DNA from: Variovorax paradoxus
GTDB lineage: Bacteria; Pseudomonadota; Gammaproteobacteria; Burkholderiales; Burkholderiaceae_C
Reading direction: 5' to 3'
Length of the DNA: 64,000 bases
Assembly (NCBI RefSeq): GCF_022009635.1
Contig: NZ_CP091716.1
Span: 5,043,501 to 5,107,500, forward strand
Shown: piece after piece, positions 7,364 to 16,379 of the stretch
How the letters are laid out: each line of letters opens with the position of its first letter
How positions within the stretch are numbered: the stretch's first letter is position 1
Notes under the pieces: generated by a model
The model's input: only the letters and a program-made list of their open reading frames with translations
The model's database searches: none
Told to the model about the DNA's origin: nothing
Made by a program: the position numbers and the translations under genes

Positions 7364-9022
7364 TCAGCCGTTCCTGCCGGGGTGGGCCTGCAGCCAGAGC
7401 GCGACCTGTTCGCGCTGCCGCTCCGTGTAGTGCAGCCCCAGTTTGGACCTGCGCCAGAGCACGTCTTCCGCGCTCACTGCCCACTCGTTGTCCTGCAGGA
7501 AGCGCAGTTCGCGCTCGTACAGGCCCGGCGCCACTTCGGCGCCCAGGTCGGAAAAGGACCTGGCGTCGCCCAGCACATCGCGGATGCGGGCGCCGTAGGC
7601 CCGCGCGAGCCGCCGCGCGAGCTGGCCGTAGAGCCACGGGTGCTTGGCCTGCACGGCCGACACGAAGCGCTCGAAATCGTCGTCGGGGCGCTTCGCGGCG
7701 CCGATCCAGCCCGAGAGGTCGCCGCCCGCGAGGAAGGCGCCGTCGGTCCAGGCCGGGCGCTGCGTGCTCGACTGGCCCAGCATCCTGCCGACCTCGTCGG
7801 CCGCGTCCTCGGCCAGCTTGCGGAAGGTGGTGATCTTGCCGCCCCACACCGACAGCAGCGGCGCGGCGGTGGTGTTCGACTCGAGCATGTAGTCGCGCGT
7901 GACCGCCGAGGGGTCGCCCGAGGCGTCGTCCAGCAGCGGGCGCACGCCGGAATAGGTCCATACCACGTCGGACGGCAGGATGGGCTTTTCGAAGTAGCGG
8001 CTGGCCTGGGTGCAGAGGTAGTCGATCTCTTCCTGCGCGATGCGGGCCGCGCCGGGGTCGTCGCCGGTCAGCTCGATGTCGGTGGTGCCGATCAGCGTGA
8101 ACTCGTCCTGGTAGGGAATGGCGAAGATGATCCGCTTGTCGGGGTTCTGGAAGATGTAGGCGTGGTCGTGCTCGAACAGGCGCGGCACCACGATGTGGCT
8201 GCCCTTGACCAGCCGCAGGCTCTTGGTGGCCAGCGCCTCGCCCTTGGCCGCTTGCGCCACGCCGCGCAGGAACGACTCGGCCCACGGCCCCGCCGCATTC
8301 ACCACGGCGCGCGCGCGCAGCGTGCGCCGGTTGCCGTCAGCGCCCACCAGGGTGGCGGTCCAGCCGTCGGCGTCGCGCTGGGCGTGCACGCAGCGCGTGC
8401 GGGTCAGCACCTCGGCGCCGCGCGAGCGCGCGTCGAGCGCGTTGAGCACCACCAGGCGCGCGTCGTCGACCCAGCCGTCGGAGTAGATGAAGCCGCGCTT
8501 GTACTGGCTCTTCAGCGGCTTGCCCGCCGCATGCCGGCGCAGCTCCACGCTGCGCGAGCCGGGCAGCACCTCGCGCCTGGCGAGGTGGTCATACATGAAC
8601 AGGCCGATGCGGATCATCCAGGCCGGGCGCATCGACGGGTCGTGCGGCATCACGAAACGAAGCGGCCACATGATGTGGGGCGCGCTCTTGAGCAGCACTT
8701 CGCGCTCCTGCAGCGCCTTGCGCACCAGCGAGAATTCGTAGTACTCGAGGTAGCGCAGCCCGCCGTGGATCAGCTTGGTCGAGGAAGAAGAGGTGTGCGA
8801 AGCAAGATCGTCTTTTTCGCAAAGGACCACGCGCCAGCCGCGCCCGGCCAGATCGCGCGCGATGCCGCAGCCGTTGATGCCGCCGCCGACAATGAGCACG
8901 TCGCAATCGGTGGCGGGCGCAGACGGATTCGAGGAAAAATCGCTCACGGCAGATGTATCCGGTAGTTCTTGGCTTGATTCGCTGGCGGCGGCCATTGTAT
9001 TTTCGAATTCTTTCAACTTCAT
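7364..9022 (-). CDS. glpD: Glycerol-3-phosphate dehydrogenase
   Basis: 552 residues, FAD-dependent, membrane-associated; it oxidises sn-glycerol-3-phosphate to dihydroxyacetone phosphate and passes electrons to quinone. The dinucleotide-binding motif is CDVLIVGGGINGCGIARDLA (about 40-59), followed by SSTKLIHGGLRYLE and the C-terminal DAO domain (VWGGKITTFRKLAED). ATG at 9022 has AAAGGA directly against it with no spacing, so the in-frame ATG at 8995 (MAAASESS) is a good alternative start. The gene is divergent from glpR across a 114-base AT-rich region and is presumably repressed by GlpR. No glpF is present in the window. Confidence 0.95.
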   Translation of the reverse strand: MKLKEFENTMAAASESSQELPDTSAVSDFSSNPSAPATDCDVLIVGGGINGCGIARDLAGRGWRVVLCEKDDLASHTSSSSTKLIHGGLRYLEYYEFSLVRKALQEREVLLKSAPHIMWPLRFVMPHDPSMRPAWMIRIGLFMYDHLARREVLPGSRSVELRRHAAGKPLKSQYKRGFIYSDGWVDDARLVVLNALDARSRGAEVLTRTRCVHAQRDADGWTATLVGADGNRRTLRARAVVNAAGPWAESFLRGVAQAAKGEALATKSLRLVKGSHIVVPRLFEHDHAYIFQNPDKRIIFAIPYQDEFTLIGTTDIELTGDDPGAARIAQEEIDYLCTQASRYFEKPILPSDVVWTYSGVRPLLDDASGDPSAVTRDYMLESNTTAAPLLSVWGGKITTFRKLAEDAADEVGRMLGQSSTQRPAWTDGAFLAGGDLSGWIGAAKRPDDDFERFVSAVQAKHPWLYGQLARRLARAYGARIRDVLGDARSFSDLGAEVAPGLYERELRFLQDNEWAVSAEDVLWRRSKLGLHYTERQREQVALWLQAHPGRNG

Positions 9023-9063
9023 TCCTTTGAGCGCGATTTTCCTCGAAGTTTCCCTTATGAGAA

Positions 9064-9081
9064 TTCGTTTTCCTTCGTTTT
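9064..9081. promoter_or_regulatory. Direct repeat TTCGTTTT x2, candidate GlpR operator
   Basis: TTCGTTTT occurs at 9064-9071 and again at 9074-9081, exactly one helical turn apart, in the 114-base AT-rich region between glpD and glpR. DeoR-family glycerol repressors commonly bind repeated TTCG/CGAA half-sites. The position would let one site control both divergent units. Assignment as operator is inference. Confidence 0.5.
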
Positions 9082-9136
9082 AAATTGACGCGCACTGTAA
9101 CCTTGCCGCAGTCTTCCTGCCCTTCGCGACGCCCCT

Positions 9137-9907
9137 GTGAACTCCAATCCCCGACAGATCAATCTCCTGGAAACCGTGCGCACGCGCGGCTCCGTCACCG
9201 TCGAAGAACTGGCCGAAATGCTCGGCGTCACGCTGCAGACCGTCCGCCGCGACGTACAGCGGCTGGCCGATGAAGGATTGCTGACTCGCTTTCACGGCGG
9301 CGTGCGGGTGCCCAGTTCCACCACCGAGAACATCGGTTACCAGCAGCGTGAAACGCTGCATGCCGAAGGCAAGGCGCGCATCGCCCGCCGCGTGGCGGAG
9401 CTGGTACCCAACGACTGCTCGCTGATCCTGAACATCGGCACCACCACCGAGGCCGTGGCCAAGGCGCTGCTGCGCCACACCGGCCTGCGCGTGATCACCA
9501 ACAACCTGAACGTGGCCACCATCCTGAGCGGCAACAGCTCCTGCGAGGTGATCGTGGCCGGCGGCTCGGTGCGCCCGCGCGACCGCGCCATCGTGGGCGA
9601 GGCGACCATCGACTTCATCCGCCAGTTCAAGGTCGACATCGCGCTGATCGGCGTGTCGAGCATCGAAGTCGACGGCTCGCTGCGCGACTTCGACCTGCGC
9701 GAGGTAAAGGTGGCGCAGACCATCATTGCCCAGGCGCGCGAGGTGTGGCTGGCGGCCGACGCGAGCAAGTTCAACCGGCCCGCGATGATCCAGCTGGGCA
9801 CGCTCTCGCAGATCGACCGGCTGTTCACCGACGCCGAGCCGCCGCCGCCCTTCACCGACCTGCTGCTCGCGGCGCAGGTCCGGCTGGAGATCGCGAGCGA
9901 GAACTGA
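9137..9907 (+). CDS. glpR: DeoR-family glycerol-3-phosphate regulon repressor
   Basis: 256 residues from GTG at 9137. The N-terminal winged helix-turn-helix is VTVEELAEMLGVTLQTVRRD (about 19-38), followed by DEGLLTRFHGGVRVP. The DeoR sensor domain contains LILNIGTTTEAVAKALL, the phospho-sugar binding signature. Length is standard for GlpR (about 250). Location between glpD and glpK supports glycerol-3-phosphate as inducer. glpK follows 24 bases later and is likely cotranscribed. Confidence 0.92.
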   Translation: MNSNPRQINLLETVRTRGSVTVEELAEMLGVTLQTVRRDVQRLADEGLLTRFHGGVRVPSSTTENIGYQQRETLHAEGKARIARRVAELVPNDCSLILNIGTTTEAVAKALLRHTGLRVITNNLNVATILSGNSSCEVIVAGGSVRPRDRAIVGEATIDFIRQFKVDIALIGVSSIEVDGSLRDFDLREVKVAQTIIAQAREVWLAADASKFNRPAMIQLGTLSQIDRLFTDAEPPPPFTDLLLAAQVRLEIASEN

Positions 9908-9931
9908 CCGCAGAAAGAAAACGGAGACGAC

Positions 9932-11428
9932 ATGACCACCTACCTGCTGGCCCTGGACCAAGGCACTTCCAGCTCGCGCAGCATCGTGTTCGACCGCGAA
10001 GGCCGCATCGTGGCCATCGCGCAGAAGGAACTCACGCAGATCTATCCGCAGCCGGGCTGGGTCGAGCACGACCCGATGGAAATCTGGCGCAGCCAGCTCG
10101 CCACCGCGCGCGAGGTGCTCACCAAGGCCGGGCTGCAGGCCAGCGACATCCACGCCATCGGCATCACCAACCAGCGCGAGACCACCGTGCTGTGGAACCG
10201 CAAGACCGGCCAGCCGGTGCACAACGCCATCGTCTGGCAGGACCGCCGCGCCGAGCCGCTGTGCGCCCGACTGCGCGAAGAAGGCATGAGCGACACCATC
10301 CGCCAGAAGACCGGCCTGGTGATCGACGCGTACTTCTCGGGCACCAAGCTGCGCTGGCTGCTCGACAACGTGCCCGGCGCGCGCGCTCAGGCCGAGTGCG
10401 GCGAATTGGCCTTCGGCACGATCGACAGCTGGCTCATCTGGCAGCTCACCGGCGGCAAGACGCATGTGACCGACGTGAGCAACGCCTCGCGCACCATGCT
10501 CTTCAACGTGCACGACAACACCTGGGACGCCGAACTGCTGAAGGCGCTGGACATTCCCGCCGCGCTGATGCCGAAAGTGCAGCCCTCGAGCTCGCACTTC
10601 GCCGACACCGACACCACGCTGCTGGGCCACACGCTGCCCATCGGCGGCGTGGCCGGCGACCAGCAGAGCGCCCTCTTCGGCCAGGCCTGCTTCGAGGCCG
10701 GCATGGCCAAGAACACCTACGGCACCGGCTGCTTCCTGCTGATGCACACGGGCGGCGAGTTCCAGCCCTCGCACAACGGCCTGCTGGTGACCAGCGCAGC
10801 GCAGACCGACGCGAAGCCGCAGTACGCTATGGAAGGCAGCGTGTTCGTGGGCGGCGCCGTGGTGCAGTGGCTGCGCGACGGCCTCAAGGCCATCAAGGGC
10901 AGCGCCGAAGTGCAGTCGCTGGCCGAGAGCGTGCCCGACGCCGGCGGCGTGATGATGGTGCCGGCCTTCACCGGCCTGGGCGCGCCCTACTGGGACGCAG
11001 ACGCGCGCGGCACGATCACCGGGCTCACGCGCGGAACCACGGTCGCGCACATCGCGCGCGCCGCGCTGGAAAGCATCGCCTACCAGAGCGCCGCGCTGCT
11101 GCAGGCCATGAGCCGCGACGCGGTGGCCGCCGGCGGCAAGCCTGTGGCCGAACTGCGCGTGGACGGGGGCGCCAGCGTGAACGACCTGTTGATGCAGTTC
11201 CAGGCCGACCTGCTGGGCATTCCGGTGGTGCGGCCCGAAGTGGTCGAGACCACCGCGCTGGGCGCCGCCTATTTGGCGGGCCTGTCGACCGGCTTCTACA
11301 GCGACGCGCGCCAGCTCTCGAAGCTGTGGAAGGTGGAGCGCCGCTTCCTGCCGACCATGGGCCGCGCGCAGGCCGAGGAATCGATGGCGCGCTGGGAACG
11401 CGCGGTGCGCCAGGCCACCGCGACCTGA
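9932..11428 (+). CDS. glpK: Glycerol kinase
   Basis: 498 residues, the usual FGGY-kinase length; it phosphorylates glycerol to sn-glycerol-3-phosphate. The N-terminus [17 protein letters not shown] is the ATPase phosphate-1 motif. [17 protein letters not shown] and [13 protein letters not shown] form the substrate region. The C-terminal adenosine motif region is [21 protein letters not shown] purine-rich stretch (AAAACGGAGACGAC) precedes the ATG. Together with glpD and glpR it completes cytosolic glycerol catabolism; uptake must be encoded elsewhere. Confidence 0.96.
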   Translation: MTTYLLALDQGTSSSRSIVFDREGRIVAIAQKELTQIYPQPGWVEHDPMEIWRSQLATAREVLTKAGLQASDIHAIGITNQRETTVLWNRKTGQPVHNAIVWQDRRAEPLCARLREEGMSDTIRQKTGLVIDAYFSGTKLRWLLDNVPGARAQAECGELAFGTIDSWLIWQLTGGKTHVTDVSNASRTMLFNVHDNTWDAELLKALDIPAALMPKVQPSSSHFADTDTTLLGHTLPIGGVAGDQQSALFGQACFEAGMAKNTYGTGCFLLMHTGGEFQPSHNGLLVTSAAQTDAKPQYAMEGSVFVGGAVVQWLRDGLKAIKGSAEVQSLAESVPDAGGVMMVPAFTGLGAPYWDADARGTITGLTRGTTVAHIARAALESIAYQSAALLQAMSRDAVAAGGKPVAELRVDGGASVNDLLMQFQADLLGIPVVRPEVVETTALGAAYLAGLSTGFYSDARQLSKLWKVERRFLPTMGRAQAEESMARWERAVRQATAT

Positions 11429-11432
11429 ACGG

Positions 11433-11452
11433 CGCCCCGGTGCCCCGGGGCG
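11433..11452. terminator. Hairpin between convergent glpK and SH3 gene
   Basis: CGCCCCGG (11433-11440), loop TGCC, CCGGGGCG (11445-11452): a perfect 8-bp GC stem in the 30-base gap between two convergent genes. There is no clear T-run on either side, so termination is likely but not certain. Confidence 0.5.
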
Positions 11453-11458
11453 CGTCGC

Positions 11459-11920
11459 CTACCAGCCCCAGGTCAGGCGCTTCTGCACCCAGCCGGTGGT
11501 GCCGCCTTCGTGCCGCACCTTGATCCAGTCGCCCCGGCGCTCGATGGTGCGCAGCACGTCGCCGTAGCCGGCCTTCTTCATGACGGGGCTGCGGGTGTTG
11601 GGCGCGCGCCGCAGGTTGGCCACCTGCGCCTTCACGACATGGTGCGGCGTCTTGTTGGTCATCGACCGGAACACCCAGGCCTTGTCGCCCTCGAAGTCGC
11701 TGACGTGGAGCCAATCGCCCTTCCGGCCGATCACCTTGAACGGATAGCCCCTGCTGACCGTCCAATGCGTCTCGTAACGCGGGCCCGGGCCGGTGCGCAT
11801 GTTCAGCGTCTTCACGGCCACGCTGACCATCTGCTGCTGCGCGGCAAAAGCGGACGGCAAGGCCACCCAGGAGAGAACGAAAGCGAGCAGGAGGGCGGAC
11901 CATCGGCTGAATCTGACCAT
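11459..11920 (-). CDS. Exported protein with two bacterial SH3 domains
   Basis: 153 residues. ATG at 11920 has AAGGAA about 10 bases upstream and opens a clear Sec signal peptide (WSALLLAFVLSWVALPSAFA, cleavage after about 26); longer in-frame extensions lack these. Two SH3 repeats follow: MVSVAVKTLNMRTGPGPRYE to AWVFRSM (about 31-87) and VKAQVANLRRAPNTRSP to GWVQKRLTWGW (about 96-153). Such proteins act in the periplasm, usually as peptidoglycan or peptide binders. No catalytic domain is present. Convergent with glpK. Confidence 0.88.
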   Translation of the reverse strand: MVRFSRWSALLLAFVLSWVALPSAFAAQQQMVSVAVKTLNMRTGPGPRYETHWTVSRGYPFKVIGRKGDWLHVSDFEGDKAWVFRSMTNKTPHHVVKAQVANLRRAPNTRSPVMKKAGYGDVLRTIERRGDWIKVRHEGGTTGWVQKRLTWGW

Positions 11921-12138
11921 GGGGCAAGGGTTCCTTTTCAATGAAGCGGTTGAAGAATTCGCCAGCGACGCCGGCGAGCCCGTCTGGGCGCCCGACGGCG
12001 AATAAGTTCCTTGGGGGATATCCCTGAATGCCCCTTGAATGCACCTCGCGGCCGTCAGGGCACTGAGGGCCGCGGCGCACGCGGCGGAGCAGAATCCGCT
12101 CGCCCCATCGACCTGTTCGCGCCGCCCGCGCTGTCCGC

Positions 12139-13773
12139 TTGACCTCCCTCCCCGCCAACGCATTACCGCCCCGCCACGGCGCATGGCTTGCCTGCGGCGT
12201 GGTCGGCGCCACGCTGCTGGCGCTGATCGCGCTGGGTCACGACGGCCGGCGCGTCGCGCAGCTCGCGGTGCTGGCACTGCCGATGGTGCTGTGGCTTGCA
12301 TGGCCGCTGCGCAGCGCGCGCATGCGGCGGCTGCGCACGGTGCTGGTCTGGCTCTGGGCCATGGGCTTTGCGCTCGACGCCACGGTGCGGGCCTATCTGC
12401 TCGACACCTACCAGGCCGCGCCCGACGGCGCGATGGTGCTGGGCGCGGCCGCCAACACCAATGCCCGCGAGAGCACGGAGTACCTGTGGATGCACTGGCG
12501 CTCGGCCGCCGTGTGGGGCGCCGTGCTGGTCGCCGCGGGCCTGCTGGTGGGCATGTTCGCGCGGCGCGGCGCGGCGGCCGGGACGGCGGGCCGACCGGCG
12601 CGCTGGATCACGGCGCTGCTGGCGCTGGCGCTGCTGGTGTCCTGCGTGGCCTATGCAAGCAAGCCCTGGCGCCGGCTGCACCCCGCGATCTTCTGGACGC
12701 AGTGGGTCCAGTCCCTGCGCACGCTGCAAGGCGCCTGGGCCGACCAGCAACAGCAGCGCGACCGCCTGACGGCGCAGGCCAAGGCCATCGCGCCCGTCAT
12801 CACGCAGGCCGGACCTTCCACTGTGGTGCTGGTCATCACCGACAGCATCAACCGCGACAACATGGGCCTGTACGGCTACGGCCGCCCGACCACACCACGC
12901 CTGCAGGCGCACAAGGCGCAGACCGGCGAGCAGATGGCGGTGCTGAAGAACGCATGGTCGGTGGACGCGAGCACCCTGCCCGCGCTGCGCAACATGTTCC
13001 GCTTCGGCCTGCCCGACAGCGAGAACCCGCCGCACGTGCTGGCCCTGGCGCGCGCCGCGGGCTACAAGGTCTGGTGGATCAGCAACCACGACGACCTGGC
13101 CGTCGAGCAGCAGCATGCGCGCTTCGCCGACGTGGTCGACATGGTGAACCGCACGCCGGGCCGCGCCAGCGCCTCGCTGGACGGCGAAATCCTCGACTGC
13201 GTGCAGGAAGCCTTCGCGGACACGAGCACCGACCGCAAGCTGATCGTGGTCCACCTGATGGGCGCGCATCCGCACTACAGCCTGCGCTTTCCCGAGAACG
13301 CCAACCCCTTCGACGACGACATCGACGCGGTGGAGAACGGCCTGGTGAAAGACGGCCGCTCGTCCTGGGTGCGGCGCTTTCGCCAGGAGTACGACGCGGC
13401 GCTGCTGTATCACGACTTCGTGGTGTCCGAGCTGCTGCAGCAGACGCGCAGCGCGGGCAAGCCGCAGGACTACCGCGCGTGGATGTACCTCTCGGACCAC
13501 GGGCAGGAGGTGGGCCACGTGAGCGACCGCGCGGGCCACAGCCCCTCGACCGCCTCGGGCTACCGCATTCCAGCCGTGGTGTGGCGCAACCAGCAGCCGC
13601 TGCCCGCCACGGAAATGCAGCAGCCCTTTCGCGCGGACTGGACCGGCTGGACTTTGATGGACCTGCTGCACATCCAGTGGAACGGACAGAAGCCCGAGCG
13701 CGACGTGCTGGCCGGCGCCTACCGGTGGCAGGCGCCGGAGATTCCGGTGGCGGTGGAATCCTTCGCGCGCTGA
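12139..13773 (+). CDS. Inner-membrane sulfatase-fold transferase (phosphoethanolamine transferase-like)
   Basis: 544 residues from TTG at 12139; a GTG at 12199 is an alternative, and no good ribosome site is visible for either. The first 190 residues hold four or five membrane segments. The periplasmic alkaline-phosphatase-fold domain contains VLVITDSINRDNMGLYGYG, then the probable nucleophile Thr in SVDASTLPALRNMF, and metal ligands in YLSDHGQEVGH and GHSPS. This layout matches CptA/EptA-type enzymes that transfer phosphoethanolamine to lipopolysaccharide. The exact acceptor cannot be read from the sequence. Divergent from the SH3 gene across 218 bases. Confidence 0.82.
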   Translation: MTSLPANALPPRHGAWLACGVVGATLLALIALGHDGRRVAQLAVLALPMVLWLAWPLRSARMRRLRTVLVWLWAMGFALDATVRAYLLDTYQAAPDGAMVLGAAANTNARESTEYLWMHWRSAAVWGAVLVAAGLLVGMFARRGAAAGTAGRPARWITALLALALLVSCVAYASKPWRRLHPAIFWTQWVQSLRTLQGAWADQQQQRDRLTAQAKAIAPVITQAGPSTVVLVITDSINRDNMGLYGYGRPTTPRLQAHKAQTGEQMAVLKNAWSVDASTLPALRNMFRFGLPDSENPPHVLALARAAGYKVWWISNHDDLAVEQQHARFADVVDMVNRTPGRASASLDGEILDCVQEAFADTSTDRKLIVVHLMGAHPHYSLRFPENANPFDDDIDAVENGLVKDGRSSWVRRFRQEYDAALLYHDFVVSELLQQTRSAGKPQDYRAWMYLSDHGQEVGHVSDRAGHSPSTASGYRIPAVVWRNQQPLPATEMQQPFRADWTGWTLMDLLHIQWNGQKPERDVLAGAYRWQAPEIPVAVESFAR

Positions 13774-13784
13774 ACGAGCGCGCG

Positions 13785-13801
13785 GCCGGGACGGGCCCGG
13801 C
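13785..13801. terminator. Hairpin between convergent genes
   Basis: GCCGGG (13785-13790), loop ACGGG, CCCGGC (13796-13801) lies in the 37-base gap between the converging sulfatase and alpha-E genes. The stem is short and has no T-run, so this is only a candidate bidirectional terminator. Confidence 0.4.
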
Positions 13802-13810
13802 GGTTGAAGG

Positions 13811-14767
13811 TCAGTGCGCCGGGACCAGGAAGTCCTGGCTGATGCGCCCGCCCAGTTCGTTCACCCGGTCGAGAAACTGCGTGAGGTAGGCATGCAGCCC
13901 GGTCGCGAGGATCTCGTCGACCCGCGCGTATTGCAGGTCGGCCAGCAGCTTGCCGGCGCGGCGCTGGGTTTCAGCGCTCTGTTCGTTCTGCACCTTCGCG
14001 AGGTTGTTGACCACCTCGACCAGGCTCGCATGCAGCGAGCGCGGCATGTCGGCGCGAAGAATCAACAGCTCGGCCACGCGCTCGGGCTTGATGACGTCGC
14101 GGTACACCTTGCGGTAGACCTCGAAGGCCGAGACGCTGCGAAGAATGGCGCTCCAGTGATAGAAGTCGTACTCCTGATCTTCCTCGGTGGCGGCGCCGAA
14201 GAACTCGCTGTTGAGCGCGTGGAACTTCACGTCGACCAGTCGCGCGGTGTTGTCGGCACGCTCGAGGAAAGTACCCAGGCGCGAGAAGTAGAAGGCCTCG
14301 TCCTGCAGCATGGTGCCGAGCGTGACGCCGCGCGACAGGTGCGAGCGAAACTTGACCCACTCGAAGAACTGGCCGGGGTCGCGCTCGAAGTCGCCCGAGC
14401 GCAGCATGCGGTTCACTTCGAGCCAGGTGGTGTTCTGCGTTTCCCAGGCTTCGGTGGTGAGCGCGCCGCGCACGGCGCGTGCGTTCTCGCGCGCGGCCTT
14501 CAGGCAGGAGACGATCGACGAGGCATTGCTCTCGTCCTTGACCATGAACTCCATCACTTCCTTGGGCGCGATCTGGTCGTACTTCTGGTTGTACCAGGGC
14601 AGCAGCTCGCTGATGGAGAGCACGCCCTGCCAGCCGTACTTGGCCACTTCGGCGGACTGCGGCAGCAGCGAGGTCTGGTAGTTGACGTCCAGCATGCGCG
14701 CCGTGTTCTCGGCGCGCTCGGTGTAGCGGGACATCCAGTAGAGATGGTCGGCGGTACGTGACAGCAT
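13811..14767 (-). CDS. Alpha-E domain protein (DUF403)
   Basis: 318 residues, almost entirely helical, opening with the family hallmark MLSRTADHLYWMSRYTERAE and NTARMLDVNYQ, and repeating the pattern at FLERADNTARLVDVKFHAL. This is the alpha-E partner that regularly accompanies circularly permuted ATP-grasp enzymes and transglutaminases in predicted amidoligase operons (Iyer and colleagues, 2009). It lies 13 bases after the ATP-grasp gene. The same domain occurs fused in the protein at 23573-26308. Its biochemical role is unknown. Confidence 0.9.
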   Translation of the reverse strand: MLSRTADHLYWMSRYTERAENTARMLDVNYQTSLLPQSAEVAKYGWQGVLSISELLPWYNQKYDQIAPKEVMEFMVKDESNASSIVSCLKAARENARAVRGALTTEAWETQNTTWLEVNRMLRSGDFERDPGQFFEWVKFRSHLSRGVTLGTMLQDEAFYFSRLGTFLERADNTARLVDVKFHALNSEFFGAATEEDQEYDFYHWSAILRSVSAFEVYRKVYRDVIKPERVAELLILRADMPRSLHASLVEVVNNLAKVQNEQSAETQRRAGKLLADLQYARVDEILATGLHAYLTQFLDRVNELGGRISQDFLVPAH

Positions 14768-14780
14768 CTTCGTCGTGCTC

Positions 14781-16280
14781 CTACAGCGATTGGCTTTGCG
14801 ACTGCGCGGGCGCCGCCTTGGGCTTGGGTGCGCGGTCGGCTTCGAGAATCCAGGTGTCCTTGGTGCCGCCGCCCTGCGACGAATTGACCACCAGCGAGCC
14901 TTCCTTCAGCGCCACGCGCGTGAGGCCGCCGGGCACCATCTGCACCTCGCTGCCCGAGAGCACGAAGGGCCGCAGGTCGATGTGGCGCGGGGCGATGCCG
15001 GCGTCCACGAAGGTGGGCGAGGTCGACAGGCTCAGCGTGGGCTGGGCGATGTAGCCGTCGGGCTTGGCGATCACGGCCTTCTTGAAATCCTCGATCTCGG
15101 CCTGCGTGGCGGCCGGGCCGATCAGCATGCCGTAGCCGCCGGCGCCGTGCACTTCCTTGACGACCAGGTCCTTCATGTTGTCGAGCGTGTATTGCAGCTC
15201 GTCCTTGTTGCGGCACATGTAGGTGGGCACGTTCTTCAGGATCGGCTTTTCGCCGAGGTAGAACTCCACCATCTTCGGCACGTAGGGGTAGATCGACTTG
15301 TCGTCGGCCACGCCGGTGCCCACCGCATTGCAGATGACGACGTTGCCTTCGCGGTAGGCGCGCATCAGGCCCGCGCAGCCCAGCGTGGACGTGGGGCGGA
15401 ACACCTCGGGGTCGAGGAAGTCGTCGTCTACGCGGCGGTAGATGACGTCCACGCGCTTGGGGCCGCGCGTGGTGCGCATGTAGACGAAGTTGTCCTTGAC
15501 GAACAGGTCCTGCCCCTCGACCAGCTCCACGCCCATCTGCTGGGCGAGGAAGGCATGCTCGAAGTAGGCGCTGTTGTACATGCCGGGCGTGAGCACCACC
15601 ACCGTGGGCTCGGCCGTGGCCGGCGGCGCGCTGGCGCGAAGCGTCTCGAGCAGCAGGTCGGGGTAATGCGCGACCGGGGCGATTCGGTTCTGGTTGAACA
15701 GCTCCGGGAAGAGCCGCATCATCATCTTGCGGTTTTCCAGCATGTAGCTCACGCCGCTGGGCACGCGCAGGTTGTCTTCGAGCACGTAGTACTCGCCGTT
15801 GCCCTGGGCATCCGGGGCGCGGACGATGTCGATGCCCGAGATGTTCGAGTAGACGTTGTGCGGCACGTTGACGCCCATCATCTCGGGGCGGAACTGCGCG
15901 TTGTTCAGGATCTGCTCGGCCGGGATGATGCCGGCCTTGATGATTTCCTGGTCGTGGTAGACGTCATGCAGGAAGCGGTTGAGCGCCGTGACGCGCTGCA
16001 CCAGCCCCTTTTCCATGCTGTCCCACTCGTGGGCGGGGATGATGCGGGGCAGCAGGTCGAACGGGATGAGCCGCTCGGTGCCGGAACCGTCTTCGTCCTT
16101 CGCGCCGTAGACGGCAAAGGTGATACCGACCCGGCGGAAAATCATTTCCGCCTCTTCGCGCCGCGAACGCATCACCTCACCGGGTTGCTTCGCGAGCCAT
16201 TGGTCGTAGCGCTTGTAATGCTGTCGGATCGCAGCCCCCGCATAGGGCAACTGCTCATACATCTCGTCGAATTTGTGCAT
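14781..16280 (-). CDS. Circularly permuted type 2 ATP-grasp protein (predicted amidoligase)
   Basis: 499 residues, ATG at 16280 preceded by AAGGAG at good spacing. Family landmarks include YLPYAGAAIRQHYKRYDQWL-like N-terminal sequence, NNAQFRPEMMGVNVPHNVY, VLTPGMYNSAYFEHAFLAQQ, VDVIYRRVDDDFLDPEVFR, GNVVICNAVGTGVADDKSIY and VKEVHGAGGYGML (DUF404/DUF407 region). Such enzymes are predicted to form an amide or peptide bond with ATP. The extreme C-terminus is a Gln-Ser run (AQSQSQSL). It forms an operon with the alpha-E gene; no transglutaminase follows here, but two lie at the second locus. Confidence 0.9.
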   Translation of the reverse strand: MHKFDEMYEQLPYAGAAIRQHYKRYDQWLAKQPGEVMRSRREEAEMIFRRVGITFAVYGAKDEDGSGTERLIPFDLLPRIIPAHEWDSMEKGLVQRVTALNRFLHDVYHDQEIIKAGIIPAEQILNNAQFRPEMMGVNVPHNVYSNISGIDIVRAPDAQGNGEYYVLEDNLRVPSGVSYMLENRKMMMRLFPELFNQNRIAPVAHYPDLLLETLRASAPPATAEPTVVVLTPGMYNSAYFEHAFLAQQMGVELVEGQDLFVKDNFVYMRTTRGPKRVDVIYRRVDDDFLDPEVFRPTSTLGCAGLMRAYREGNVVICNAVGTGVADDKSIYPYVPKMVEFYLGEKPILKNVPTYMCRNKDELQYTLDNMKDLVVKEVHGAGGYGMLIGPAATQAEIEDFKKAVIAKPDGYIAQPTLSLSTSPTFVDAGIAPRHIDLRPFVLSGSEVQMVPGGLTRVALKEGSLVVNSSQGGGTKDTWILEADRAPKPKAAPAQSQSQSL

Positions 16281-16379
16281 GGAACGACCAATCTCCTTGA
16301 ACCATAGCTTAGCAAGTTCGAGGCCAGTAGAACCCCTTATGCGAAGCCCGGAGACGGGTCGAAGTGCTTTTTTTCCTGG
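16281..16379 (-). promoter_or_regulatory. Upstream region of the ATP-grasp/alpha-E operon with TTGCTAAGC motif
   Basis: This 99-base gap holds AAGGAG before the ATP-grasp ATG and TTGCTAAGC (minus strand, 16315-16307). The same 9-mer occurs at 19901-19909 upstream of the second amidoligase locus. No convincing -35/-10 pair was identified. Confidence 0.3.

Noticed and set aside
11941..12027. 28-codon open frame between the SH3 and sulfatase genes
   Set aside because: No ribosome site, no motif, and it lies in a promoter region; length is within chance.
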